Shown here: positions 52,871 to 61,616 of the stretch, piece after piece
How the letters are laid out: the number at the start of each line of letters is the position of its first letter
Numbering within the stretch: position 1 is the stretch's first letter
Assembly (NCBI GenBank): GCA_963695705.1
Contig: CAVOHB010000004.1
Coordinates: 310,001-374,000 of the forward strand
Reading direction: 5' to 3'
DNA from: JBKPNJ01 sp963695705
GTDB lineage: Bacteria > Actinomycetota > Actinomycetes > Propionibacteriales > Nocardioidaceae
Length of the DNA: 64,000 nucleotides
Notes under the pieces: model-generated
The model's database searches: none
What the model was told of the DNA's origin: nothing
Seen by the model: only the letters and a program-made list of their open reading frames with translations
Made by a program: the position numbers and the translations under genes

Positions 52871-54310
52871 TCAGAGGTCTCCCGGGTAGAGGTTGGCGTG
52901 CGACGGGAACCGAGCGTGCAGCACCCAGTCGTTCCAGAAGCTCGTCAGGTCGACCCCGGTCCGTCGCTCGAGCGTGTTGCGGAGGCCGATCATCGACATG
53001 TTCCCACCGGCCCGGTCGCGCTGAATGCCCTTCATCGCCTTGAAGAACGCCGCATCGCCGATCTTGTTGCGCAGGGCGTGCACGAAGAACGCACCCTTGA
53101 GGTAGACCCCCGCGCCGTCGAACTCGTGACCCGCCCCCATGTCGTAGATCGGTGTCGTCAGCCAGCCCGGCTGACCTGAGACCCCTCGGCGGTACTTCCG
53201 GTCGAGGTTGCGGCCGTTGCGCTCTGACCAGAGCCACTGCGAGTACGACGCGAGGCACTCGTTGAGGCACACATCGCGCCACCGCCTCACCGAGACGTTG
53301 TCGCCCCACCACTGGTGCGCGTTCTCGTGCACGATCGTGGGGATCGCCGCTCCCTGGGTGTAGAGCGGACGGGTGAAAGTCTCCAGCGAGAAGGGCACTG
53401 AGCCGCTGACGAAGATGCCACCCGCGGCCGGCGCCGGATAGGGTCCCCAGCGCCGCGCCAACAGGTGCAGGACCTGCGGCAGCCTCGCCTCGCGCGCCGG
53501 CGCTGCTCCCGGGCGAGGACCGTACGCGGACACGACCGGAATCCCGTTCGGGAGCACCGAGCGGTCGAAGGTCAGCTTGTCGATGTAGATCGTCGTCAGG
53601 TAGGTCGCGGTTGCCTCCCGGAGCCTCCACCGAAAGGTCCGGACCCGCGTACCGTCGGGGCGGGTGCTCGCGGTCGTCTTCAGCTCGCTGCCGTTGGAGA
53701 TCACTGCAAGCGGCCGCGGCACCGTCGCGGTCACGCTGAACCGCGCCTTGTCGGTCGGGTGGTCGTTGCAGGGGTACCACAGCGTGCACGAGTGGGGCTC
53801 GCCGGCGATGAACCCGGCACCGGTCGTCCTCGCGTCGAACCAGCCGCTCAGTACCTCGGTGGAGCGGTCGCTGCCGGGCTTCCCCTCGTACTGCACGCGC
53901 ACGAGGAACCGATGCTGCTTTCGGACCGGCCGAGCCGGCGTGATGACGAGCTCGTGTGCATACGCGCGGCTGAACCTGGCCGGGCGGCCGTCGACCGTGA
54001 CCATGAGCACGTGCAGGCCGAGCAGGTCGAGGTCGAACTTCGCCAGCCTGGCCGTGGCCTTCGACACAATCAACGTCGTCGCCGCTATGTGCTGGTTCGA
54101 CCGGTAGTAGCTCAGGCTGACGTGGTAGGCCTTGACGTCGTAGCCGCGGTTGCCGTCGTCGGGGTAGTACGGGTCGCCGATGCCCTGACCATGTGGTCCC
54201 CGCAGCGCCTGGCTCGAGTCACCATCGGACCCCGCACACGCCCCGGTCACGAGCACGCCCGCGGAGAGGATCGCGGCCGCCGTCCGGCGGGAGACGAGGC
54301 GGAACGTCAT
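52871..54310 (-). CDS. M1 family metallopeptidase, lipoprotein
   Basis: A 479-residue extracellular aminopeptidase N-like protein. The signal peptide ends with the lipobox VTGAC. Zinc motif HENAHQW (HExxH at about 330) and the downstream Glu in LNECLASYSQ fit gluzincins. The aminopeptidase exopeptidase motif GAMEN is not present in normal form: the segment reads FSLETFTRP. So substrate preference may differ. It is 13 bases after the MBL gene on the same strand. Confidence 0.85.
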   Translation of the reverse strand: MTFRLVSRRTAAAILSAGVLVTGACAGSDGDSSQALRGPHGQGIGDPYYPDDGNRGYDVKAYHVSLSYYRSNQHIAATTLIVSKATARLAKFDLDLLGLHVLMVTVDGRPARFSRAYAHELVITPARPVRKQHRFLVRVQYEGKPGSDRSTEVLSGWFDARTTGAGFIAGEPHSCTLWYPCNDHPTDKARFSVTATVPRPLAVISNGSELKTTASTRPDGTRVRTFRWRLREATATYLTTIYIDKLTFDRSVLPNGIPVVSAYGPRPGAAPAREARLPQVLHLLARRWGPYPAPAAGGIFVSGSVPFSLETFTRPLYTQGAAIPTIVHENAHQWWGDNVSVRRWRDVCLNECLASYSQWLWSERNGRNLDRKYRRGVSGQPGWLTTPIYDMGAGHEFDGAGVYLKGAFFVHALRNKIGDAAFFKAMKGIQRDRAGGNMSMIGLRNTLERRTGVDLTSFWNDWVLHARFPSHANLYPGDL

Positions 54311-54323
54311 GGGCTCCCTGCTG

Positions 54324-55079
54324 TCAGTCGGCTGGGCTCCCGATCATGCCACCACCACGCTTGCGAGTTGCGAGAAGTTCTACCCGGCCGACTCCCAGAA
54401 CGGCGTCGTCGTGGGCGAACACGACCCGCCGCGGGTCGAACCGGAGCAGCCGCTCGATCCAGGCCGGCGCGACAGGCAGCAGGCCGTCCCGGCCCTCGGT
54501 GCGGGCCTGCTGAGCCAGGACGTCGCCGGTGAAGCCCTCCGCATGGTCGTGGGACTGGCCGGCCACGACGACCGTGCCGTCGTCGCAGCGCACCACCACA
54601 GACTGGTGACCGGCGGTGTGACCGGGCGTCGGGACGACGATGAGGCCGGCCATCACCTCCGCCTCGCCGTCCAGTTCCTCGTACCGAGCTCCGGCGAAGT
54701 CGACCAGGGCCGGGGCCGTGTAGCCGGTTGCCCGGGCCGCCTGGAGCTCCGTGCGCTGGGTGACCACGGGACGCCCGGCCAGCGCGGGGTTGCCGCCGCA
54801 GTGGTCGAAGTGCAGATGGCAGTTCACGACGAGGTGTACGCGTTCCAGGTCGGCAGCCGCAGTGGCCAGCGCGTCGGCGAGCGGTACCCGCACCGGCCGG
54901 TACCACGCCTCGGTCTCGTCATCGGTCACGCCGATGCCGGTGTCGACGAGCACGATCCCGCCTGGGTGACGGAGTACGTATCCATTGACGACCTCGACGC
55001 GCGGATTGCCGTCACTGGTTTCTTCACCCGGCCGGACGAACGTACCGAGCCGGACGCGACGGACGTCGGATGCCTGCAC
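54324..55079 (-). CDS. MBL-fold metallo-hydrolase
   Basis: A 251-residue metallo-beta-lactamase fold hydrolase. HLHFDHCGG gives the dizinc site (HxHxDH), with His in PTPGHTAGHQS and the later AHDD. Closest in style to AHL lactonase/YtnP-like quorum-quenching and other lactonases; substrate unknown. It leads an operon with the M1 peptidase and is divergent from the glutamate-cysteine ligase gene. Confidence 0.85.
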   Translation of the reverse strand: MQASDVRRVRLGTFVRPGEETSDGNPRVEVVNGYVLRHPGGIVLVDTGIGVTDDETEAWYRPVRVPLADALATAAADLERVHLVVNCHLHFDHCGGNPALAGRPVVTQRTELQAARATGYTAPALVDFAGARYEELDGEAEVMAGLIVVPTPGHTAGHQSVVVRCDDGTVVVAGQSHDHAEGFTGDVLAQQARTEGRDGLLPVAPAWIERLLRFDPRRVVFAHDDAVLGVGRVELLATRKRGGGMIGSPAD

Positions 55080-55160
55080 TCGCTCAGCCTACGGTTGCCG
55101 GCGTCAGCCGAAGAACCGCTGGCCGACGTGGGAGTCGCCCGATGAGACTCCGGCTGGGAG

Positions 55161-55187
55161 GCCGGGCGGACTGCACAGCCGCCCGGC
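55161..55187. promoter_or_regulatory. Perfect inverted repeat between the MBL and GCL genes
   Basis: Arms GCCGGGCGG (55161-55169) and CCGCCCGGC (55179-55187), 9-base spacer. It lies 38 bases before the GCL start. It could be an operator or a structure in the leader. Confidence 0.4.
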
Positions 55188-55224
55188 GGGGGCGGGGTCG
55201 CGGCCGGACGGCAGACTAGTCGGC

Positions 55225-56397
55225 GTGAGCGTGCGTCGGGTCGGTGTCGAGGAGGAGCTGCTGCTCATGGACCCGGGCAGCGGGGCGCTGACGGCCCGCT
55301 CGCACCGCGCGCTGCTTGCCCATCACACGAACGTCGAACGCCAGACCCAGGACGAGACCCGGGATGCCGGCCGCTCCGGGGACCCCGAGGTGGACGTTCC
55401 CGAGGTCGAGCAGGAGCTGTTCCTGCAGCAGCTGGAGACGGGCACCGTACCGTGCCGGACCCTCGCGGATCTGCGGCGCGAGATCTGCAGCGCGCGCCGT
55501 GCGGCGGTCGATGCGGCGGCCGCCGCCGGAGCGGCCGCGGTGGCGGTGGCCGTGCCCGTCCAGCTGGACGAGCAGGCCGATGTGACCCCGAAGGCCCGTT
55601 ACGAGGAGATGGTCCACCGGTTCGGTGACGTCGCCCGGCAGGCGATGACGTGCGGCATGCACGTCCACGTCGACGTCGACTCCGACGACGAGGCAGTGGC
55701 GGTGCTGGACCGGATCCGTCCCTGGCTGCCGGTGCTGCTCGCATTGAGTGCCAACTCGCCGTTCTATCAGGGAGCCGACACCGGGTACGAGAGCTGGCGG
55801 TCGCAGATGTGGACCCGGTGGCCGTCCGCGGGGCAGGTGGAGCCGTTCGGGTCCGCCGCCGGCTATTCCGCCGCGGTCGAGGACCTGGTCGCCTCCGGTG
55901 CGGCGATGGATCGCGGGATGCTCTATTTCGACGCCCGACCGGCCGTGTCCTACCCCACGCTGGAGATCCGCGTCGCCGATGTCTGCACCGAGATCGAGGA
56001 CGCGCTCGTCGTGGCCGTCCTCGCCCGTGGGCTGGTCGAGACCGCTGCCCGGTCATGGCGTGCCGCCGAAGAGACGGGCACCTGGCGCACCGAGCTGCTC
56101 CGCGCCGCCACCTGGCGGGCGGGGCGCGACGGTCTGTCCGGCGAGCTCATCGACCCGACGACTCGTCGCCCGGCGCCGGCGGCGACGGTGGTGAAGTCAC
56201 TGCTCGCGCACATTCGGGAGGCCGTGGACGAGGCCGGGGAGACCGACGCCATGGCCGAGCTCGTCGACCAGGTGCTGAGCAGAGGTACGGGAGCGGCCCG
56301 GCAGCGTGGTGTGTTCGCCGCCTCGGGCAGCATCCGGGCGGTGGTCGAGGACCTTCGCGTGCGTACCGCGGAGTCCTGCGACAGGGCCCCCGGTTGA
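55225..56397 (+). CDS. Carboxylate-amine ligase, YbdK/EgtA (GCS2) family
   Basis: A 390-residue ATP-dependent gamma-glutamyl ligase of the GCS2 family. Signature: VGVEEELLLMD at the start, VEQELFLQQLETGTVPC, MTCGMHVHVDV and ANSPFYQGADTGYESWR. The family comprises E. coli YbdK and actinobacterial EgtA, gamma-glutamylcysteine synthetases for ergothioneine or glutathione-like use. The GTG at 55225 begins SVRRVGVEEE; an upstream open frame is not coding. Overlaps threonine synthase by 4 bases. Confidence 0.85.
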   Translation: MSVRRVGVEEELLLMDPGSGALTARSHRALLAHHTNVERQTQDETRDAGRSGDPEVDVPEVEQELFLQQLETGTVPCRTLADLRREICSARRAAVDAAAAAGAAAVAVAVPVQLDEQADVTPKARYEEMVHRFGDVARQAMTCGMHVHVDVDSDDEAVAVLDRIRPWLPVLLALSANSPFYQGADTGYESWRSQMWTRWPSAGQVEPFGSAAGYSAAVEDLVASGAAMDRGMLYFDARPAVSYPTLEIRVADVCTEIEDALVVAVLARGLVETAARSWRAAEETGTWRTELLRAATWRAGRDGLSGELIDPTTRRPAPAATVVKSLLAHIREAVDEAGETDAMAELVDQVLSRGTGAARQRGVFAASGSIRAVVEDLRVRTAESCDRAPG

Positions 56398-57635
56398 GCA
56401 CCGCCCGCTCCCATCTCAGCCACTCCCACCTCAGCCACCTCGAGTGCTCCCGGTGCGGGAAACCGCACGACGCGGACCTCATCCAAGGTCTCTGCGACTG
56501 CGGCTCACCGCTGCTCGCCCGCTACGACCTGGCCGCGGTCGCCGCTGCGGTGACTCCCGACGACATCTCCCGGCGCGAGCCGACGCTGTGGCGGTACCAC
56601 GAGCTGCTGCCGGTGCGCCACCCCGATGGGGTGGTCTCGCTCGGCGAGGGCCTGACCCCGCTGTTCGGCCTGCCGAGACTCGGCGCGGCGTACGGCCTGG
56701 AGCGGCTGCTGGTCAAGGACGAGGGCCTGCTGCCTACCGGGAGCTTCAAGGCCCGCGGCGCCGCGGTCGGCGTTTCCCGGGCCGGGGAGCTGGGCGTCAC
56801 CGGAGTGGCGATGCCGACCAACGGCAACGCGGGCGCCTCCTGGGCGGCATACGCGGCGCGCGCCGGGATCCGCAGCCTCATCGCGATGCCGCGAGGTGCA
56901 CCCGATGTGACCCGGCGGGAGTGCCTGGCGGCCGGCGCAGAGCTGTACGTCGTGGACGGCCACATCGGTGAGTGCGGACAGATGATCGCCAGTGCCGTGC
57001 AGCGACGGCGCGATTTCCAGCAGGTCGCGACGCTGAAGGAGCCGTACCGGCTGGAGGGCAAGAAGACCATGGGGATCGAGATCGTCGAGCAGCTGGGCTG
57101 GCGGGCGCCCGACGTCATCGTGTATCCGACCGGAGGCGGGGTCGGGTTGATCGGCATCTACAAGGCGCTCCTCGAGCTGATCGACCTCGGCTGGATCGGG
57201 CCCAGGCTGCCCCGACTCGTTGCCGCCCAGTCCACCGGCTGTGCCCCGGTCGTGAAGGCGTTCGAGGCCGGCGCAACCACGTGTGACCCGTGGGTCGATC
57301 CGGTGACGATCGCCTTCGGGATCACGGTCCCCGCTCCGTTGGGGGACTCCCTCATCCTCCAGGCGGTCCGGGCCACCGGGGGGACCGCGGTCGCGGTCGA
57401 CGACGAGGAGATCCTGCACGAGGTCCGGCGCTGCGCCGGGCTGGAGGGCCTGTTCGTCTGCCCGGAGGGCGCCGCTGCGCTGGCAGCCGTACGACGGCTT
57501 CGATCATCGGGCTGGCTCGATGCAGCAGAGGAGATCGTGGTGCTCAACACCGGTTCCGGCTTGAAGTATCCCAAGACGATCTCGCAGACATCTCGCGTAC
57601 TGAAGGCGGGCGAGGAGATCCCCGGCGGAGTTTGA
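56394..57635 (+). CDS. Threonine synthase-like PLP enzyme
   Basis: A 413-residue fold type II PLP enzyme. After a short SHLSH-rich leader comes a zinc ribbon (ECSRCGKPHD, then CDCGSPLL), and the PLP Lys is in TGSFKARGAAV. Further motifs include PTNGNAGASWAAYAARAG and YPTGGGVGLIG. Threonine synthase makes threonine from O-phosphohomoserine. TTG start overlaps the ligase stop. The first residues derive from a 15-bp imperfect repeat at about 56410-56440. It may instead be a specialised enzyme linked to the neighbouring ligase. Confidence 0.8.
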   Translation: MSTARSHLSHSHLSHLECSRCGKPHDADLIQGLCDCGSPLLARYDLAAVAAAVTPDDISRREPTLWRYHELLPVRHPDGVVSLGEGLTPLFGLPRLGAAYGLERLLVKDEGLLPTGSFKARGAAVGVSRAGELGVTGVAMPTNGNAGASWAAYAARAGIRSLIAMPRGAPDVTRRECLAAGAELYVVDGHIGECGQMIASAVQRRRDFQQVATLKEPYRLEGKKTMGIEIVEQLGWRAPDVIVYPTGGGVGLIGIYKALLELIDLGWIGPRLPRLVAAQSTGCAPVVKAFEAGATTCDPWVDPVTIAFGITVPAPLGDSLILQAVRATGGTAVAVDDEEILHEVRRCAGLEGLFVCPEGAAALAAVRRLRSSGWLDAAEEIVVLNTGSGLKYPKTISQTSRVLKAGEEIPGGV

Positions 57636-57691
57636 CCCGAGCATGGCGGGCCGCTGCCGCGCTCGCGGCGCGCAGGTCGGATCATGGTGGG

Positions 57692-58690
57692 GTGGCCATT
57701 GACACCTCGATAAGCTGCGTTGCTCAGACCCGTCTGTACCAGGACGGACGCCTGACGAAGACCGGGTTCCCCGTCGACGACGTGTCGGACTACGTGGGCC
57801 AACCCGACACCGTGGTCTGGGTCGATCTCTGCGGTCCCACCGTCGCCGACATCGAGATGGTGGGCGAGGAGCTCGGACTGCACGAGCTGGCCGTCGAGGA
57901 TGCCATCGAGTCACACCAGCGGCCCAAGCTCGACCGGTACGCGTCCCATGCCTTCCTCAGCCTGTACGCCGTCGACATGAACCCGGACACCGGGGAGTTG
58001 CGGCACAGCGAGCTCGCGGTGTTCATCACCCCGAAGGCGCTGGTGACGGTCCGCAAGGACGACACCTTCGACATCGTCACCCTCACCGAGCGATGGGACG
58101 CATCGTCCGATCTCACCAGATACGGCGTGGGATTCCTGCTGTACGGGCTCATCGACCTGGTTGTCGACGGCCACTTCGACGCCGTGCAGGTCCTCGATGA
58201 CCAGATCGAGCAGCTCGAGGATCTGCTTTTCGATGACAAGTCCCGCAACATCGACGTCCAGCGCCGCAGCTTCGCGCTGCGCAAGAGCCTGGTCACGTTG
58301 CGCCGTGTCGTCCTGCCGATGCGCGAGGTCGTCAACACGCTGATGCGTCGGGACTTCGACATCGCGTCCGACCAGATGCGCCCGTACTTCGAGGACGTCT
58401 ACGACCACGTGCTCCGTGCGACCGAATGGACGGAGTCCCTGCGTGATCTCGTCACGACGATCCTCGAGACCAACCTGACCATCCAGGGGAACCGGCTCAA
58501 CGTCATCACCAAGCAGGTGACGAGCTGGGCCGCCATCATCGCGGTGCCCACCGCGGTCACGGGGTACTACGGCCAGAACATCCCGTTCCCCGGCTTCGCC
58601 CATCACAGCGGCTTCGTCGCGTCGAGCCTGCTCATCGTCGTGCTGTCGGTGGCGCTCTATGTCGCCTTCCGGCGCCGGGACTGGCTCTGA
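57692..58690 (+). CDS. CorA-like magnesium transporter with GQN motif
   Basis: A 332-residue 2-TM-GxN channel. The cytoplasmic domain is charged, with a long helix containing EQLEDLLFDDKSRNIDVQRR, and ends in two membrane segments. The selectivity signature is YGQN in GYYGQNIPFPG, where Q replaces Met of the canonical GMN. Other details such as the RRRDWL tail are normal. GTG start at 57692. Confidence 0.9.
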   Translation: MAIDTSISCVAQTRLYQDGRLTKTGFPVDDVSDYVGQPDTVVWVDLCGPTVADIEMVGEELGLHELAVEDAIESHQRPKLDRYASHAFLSLYAVDMNPDTGELRHSELAVFITPKALVTVRKDDTFDIVTLTERWDASSDLTRYGVGFLLYGLIDLVVDGHFDAVQVLDDQIEQLEDLLFDDKSRNIDVQRRSFALRKSLVTLRRVVLPMREVVNTLMRRDFDIASDQMRPYFEDVYDHVLRATEWTESLRDLVTTILETNLTIQGNRLNVITKQVTSWAAIIAVPTAVTGYYGQNIPFPGFAHHSGFVASSLLIVVLSVALYVAFRRRDWL

Positions 58691-58692
58691 CC

Positions 58693-58757
58693 CGCTTGCG
58701 TCATGCACCGCGAGGGCTATGAGCCTCCGTGCTGTCTCTGGGAGCATGACGCAAGCG
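58693..58757. terminator. Long inverted repeat, likely bidirectional terminator
   Basis: Perfect 14-base arms: CGCTTGCGTCATGC (58693-58706) and GCATGACGCAAGCG (58744-58757), 37-base spacer with an inner hairpin of GAGG/CCTC type. It lies between the convergent corA and lysyl oxidase genes. The arms are unusually well matched for a terminator and may be a repeat element. Confidence 0.6.
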
Positions 58758-58771
58758 CGGGACTGCGGGGC

Positions 58772-60262
58772 TCAGGGCGCGTCGATCAGCCCGACCGGCG
58801 GGACCCGGACGGTACGCGCACCGGGGACCCCTCCGATCCACACCTTCCGGTAGGCCACGTTGTTGTCGGTACTGGTCTCGTGCAGGCGATCGAAGGGGTT
58901 GGCCGCGACCTCGATGAAGTACTTGCCGTTCGGCAGGTCGGTCAGCTTCAGCGACTGGCCGGGACGCCACTGGCCGTACGTGTCCCCGGAGCCCGTCGTC
59001 AGCACCTCGCGCACGGAGATCGCGGTGTGTGCTCCGCACGCGGTCTGCAGGTCGGTGTTGTACGGGCGCCAGTCGGCGTCGGGCACGGTGTAGTCGACCG
59101 CGTCGGTGGCCGCCAGGCAGAAGGCTTCCTTGCGGCTGCGTACCACCGCCGACTTGTCCGCGTCCAGCAACCGGTAGCGGGCGAAGTCGGTGAAGTGCCA
59201 GTGCATGTGGCCCGGCCTCGGATCCCACTCCATCGTCCCCGCCGGGGCATGGCCCACCTCGTTGCCGTCGGCGTCGTAGAAGTACTGGTAGGCGTGCATC
59301 ATCGCCCGGTGCGGTCGGCGGAAGCCGTCGACCACGAGGGGTGAGGGCCCGCCGTTCCAGACAGTCGCGGAGAACGCCAGGAAGTTGCCGTGCACGATCT
59401 GGATCCCGTACGCCGGGAGCGCCCGCAGGTCGGGAAGCGGCGCGCCGGCCGGGACCATGGCCCGCCCGGTCGGCTCGCTGGCGCGTGGCTGGTACGAGAC
59501 CGAACCGCCGCGCTCCGACCGAGGGAGCAGACACCCCGCTGCACACCCGTTGTCGCCCCTGACGACCCGGAGGTTCACCGTCGCCCGCGCATCGGGGCCG
59601 GCGATGTCGAACAGGTTGCGATAGACCGGTGCGATCGCGACGGTCGCGGTGTACGTGCCGAGCTTCAGCCTGGCGGGCCTGGCGTTCCAGTTCATCGTCG
59701 AGACGCCCCACCCGGCCTGGATCCCCCACACCGACCCCAGCGTGAACGGGCCGGTCGGGCAGTCGAACGGATAAGCCGAGGTGCCGGACGCTCCGGGCCG
59801 GATCCGCGCAGCGTCCCCGTTCGGACAGAAGCTCTGGTGACGGTTCAGGACGAGCGCACCCGAGTGGTCCCTGAGGCTGATGCGGAAGAAGCCCGGGAAG
59901 CCGGAGAAGTCACGCAGCAGGCCGGGCGGCAGCTGCACGTCCCCGCCGGGCAGCACCTGGCTGGCGACGATCGGCTGTGAGTACGACGACCGGGTCGCCC
60001 GGATCTCGAACGGCTGGTCACCGGCCACCAGGTACGTCCCGAGGTCGAGGTAGACGCGGTGGCTGTACCGCTGGATCGAGACCCTGTGGGTCGCCGACAC
60101 CAGCTTGATCATCGGACGGACCGGCGCGGCCGTCGCTGTTCGAGTCGTGCCACCACCCAGCCGGGCGGACGCCGGCCCGGCGAGCAGGCTGAGGGCACAC
60201 AGGCTGACGGCGGTCAGGGCCGCGAAGATCGAGGTGCTGGGACGGCGATGGCCGCGGTTCAT
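58772..60262 (-). CDS. Secreted lysyl oxidase-like copper enzyme
   Basis: A 496-residue exported protein with signal peptide (AALTAVSLCALSLLAGPASA). The C-terminal domain has the copper site HMHWHF (HxHxH) at about residue 348, followed by FARYRLL and SRKEAFCLAATDA with the candidate Lys, as in lysyl oxidases that carry a lysyl tyrosylquinone. Amine oxidation of peptidyl lysine is the probable reaction. The N-terminal half is beta-rich and may bind the cell wall. Divergent spacing to glgM is 75 bases. Confidence 0.85.
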   Translation of the reverse strand: MNRGHRRPSTSIFAALTAVSLCALSLLAGPASARLGGGTTRTATAAPVRPMIKLVSATHRVSIQRYSHRVYLDLGTYLVAGDQPFEIRATRSSYSQPIVASQVLPGGDVQLPPGLLRDFSGFPGFFRISLRDHSGALVLNRHQSFCPNGDAARIRPGASGTSAYPFDCPTGPFTLGSVWGIQAGWGVSTMNWNARPARLKLGTYTATVAIAPVYRNLFDIAGPDARATVNLRVVRGDNGCAAGCLLPRSERGGSVSYQPRASEPTGRAMVPAGAPLPDLRALPAYGIQIVHGNFLAFSATVWNGGPSPLVVDGFRRPHRAMMHAYQYFYDADGNEVGHAPAGTMEWDPRPGHMHWHFTDFARYRLLDADKSAVVRSRKEAFCLAATDAVDYTVPDADWRPYNTDLQTACGAHTAISVREVLTTGSGDTYGQWRPGQSLKLTDLPNGKYFIEVAANPFDRLHETSTDNNVAYRKVWIGGVPGARTVRVPPVGLIDAP

Positions 60263-60337
60263 GAGTCCTCCGTGTCAGAGCTGGTACCGCTCAGACGCGG
60301 GGGGACCACGTTCGGTTGCCAGCCATACGGAGTGTAA

Positions 60338-61549
60338 CTACACCGCGGTGCGCGCGGACCGGTAGATCTCCATCGTGCGGCGGGCGATCCCCGGCCAGGA
60401 GAAGTGCTCGACGGCGCGAGCCCGTCCCGCGCGACCCATTCGGCCCGCCCGCTCGGGGTCGGCGAGCAGCGCGTTCACCGCACCGGCGAGATCGGCCACG
60501 AACCGCCGCGGGTCAACCGGGGTGCCCGAGCCGTCGTCGCTCTGCTCGATGGGAACGAGGAGGCCTGTCTCGCCGTCGTCGACGACCTCCGGGATCCCGC
60601 CGGTGGCGGTGGCCACCACCGCCGCCTCGCAGGCCATCGCCTCGAGGTTGACGATCCCCATCGGCTCGTAGATGGACGGGCAGACGAACACCGTTGTGTG
60701 GCTGAGCACCTGGATGACCTCGGGCTTGGGCAGCATCTCCGGAACCCACACGACTCCGCCGCGCAGGGCTCGCAGCTCCTCCATCAGCGTGGTGACCTCA
60801 GCCGAGATCTCGGGGGTGTCCGGGCTGCCCGCCAGCAGCACCAGCTGAGCCTCCGGCGGGAACACGCGAGCGGCCCGGAGCAGGTACGGCAGCCCCTTCT
60901 GCCGGGTGATCCTCCCGACGAAGGTGACGCTCGGGCGACCGGGGTCGATGCCGATCCGGTCGAGCACATCGGTGCCAGGATCCGGGGCGTACTCCTCGGT
61001 GTCGATGCCGTTGTGCACCACCGAGACCCGACCAGGGTCGACGTCCGGGTACGCACGCAGGACGTCCTGACGCATCCCGGCCGACACGGCGATGACCGCG
61101 TCCGCGGACTCCAGCGCCGTCTTCTCGCACCACGACGACAGCGCGTACCCGCCGGCGAGCTGCTCGGCCTTCCACGGCCGCAGCGGTTCGAGGCTGTGCG
61201 TCGAGACCACATGGGGGACGTCGTGCAGCAGCTTGGCAACGTGGCCGGCGAGGTTGGCGTACCAGGTATGACTGTGCACGACATCGGTCCCGGCACAGCC
61301 GTCGGCCATCTCCAGGTCGACGCCCATCGTGCGCAGCGCCTGGTTGGCGGCTCTGAGCCCCGGTGGATCGGAGTACGCGGTCACGCCCGGCTCGTCCCGG
61401 CGTTCGCCGAAGCAGTGGACCCGGACGTCGGCCAGCGGCCGCAGCTCGCGGGCGAGGTACTCGACGTGCACGCCCGCACCGCCGTAGACCTCCGGGGGGT
61501 ACTCACGGGTCAGCAGGTCCACACGCAGACGGCCGCTGCTGTCGATCAT
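60338..61549 (-). CDS. glgM: GT4 glycogen synthase/maltose-1-phosphate synthase
   Basis: A 403-residue ADP-glucose-dependent glycosyltransferase. It reads LTREYPPEVYGGAGVHVEYLA at the start, VISVSAGM-like VIAVSAGMRQD, VHNGIDTEEY, FVGRITRQKG and the C-terminal YEPMGIVNLEAMAC (EX7E motif). Called GlgA in many actinobacterial genomes; in mycobacteria this protein (GlgM) makes alpha-maltose-1-phosphate for the GlgE pathway. Divergent from glgC. Confidence 0.92.
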   Translation of the reverse strand: MIDSSGRLRVDLLTREYPPEVYGGAGVHVEYLARELRPLADVRVHCFGERRDEPGVTAYSDPPGLRAANQALRTMGVDLEMADGCAGTDVVHSHTWYANLAGHVAKLLHDVPHVVSTHSLEPLRPWKAEQLAGGYALSSWCEKTALESADAVIAVSAGMRQDVLRAYPDVDPGRVSVVHNGIDTEEYAPDPGTDVLDRIGIDPGRPSVTFVGRITRQKGLPYLLRAARVFPPEAQLVLLAGSPDTPEISAEVTTLMEELRALRGGVVWVPEMLPKPEVIQVLSHTTVFVCPSIYEPMGIVNLEAMACEAAVVATATGGIPEVVDDGETGLLVPIEQSDDGSGTPVDPRRFVADLAGAVNALLADPERAGRMGRAGRARAVEHFSWPGIARRTMEIYRSARTAV

Positions 61550-61616
61550 GAGCGCAGACTAGTCCCACGGCCGACTCAGGTGGTGTCGAGCGCAGCGGGT
61601 CGCTACGTTCAAGACC
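61550..61616. promoter_or_regulatory. Divergent glgM-glgC promoter region
   Basis: The 67 bases between the two divergent glycogen genes must hold both promoters, which overlap. No distinct palindrome is seen. Confidence 0.4.
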
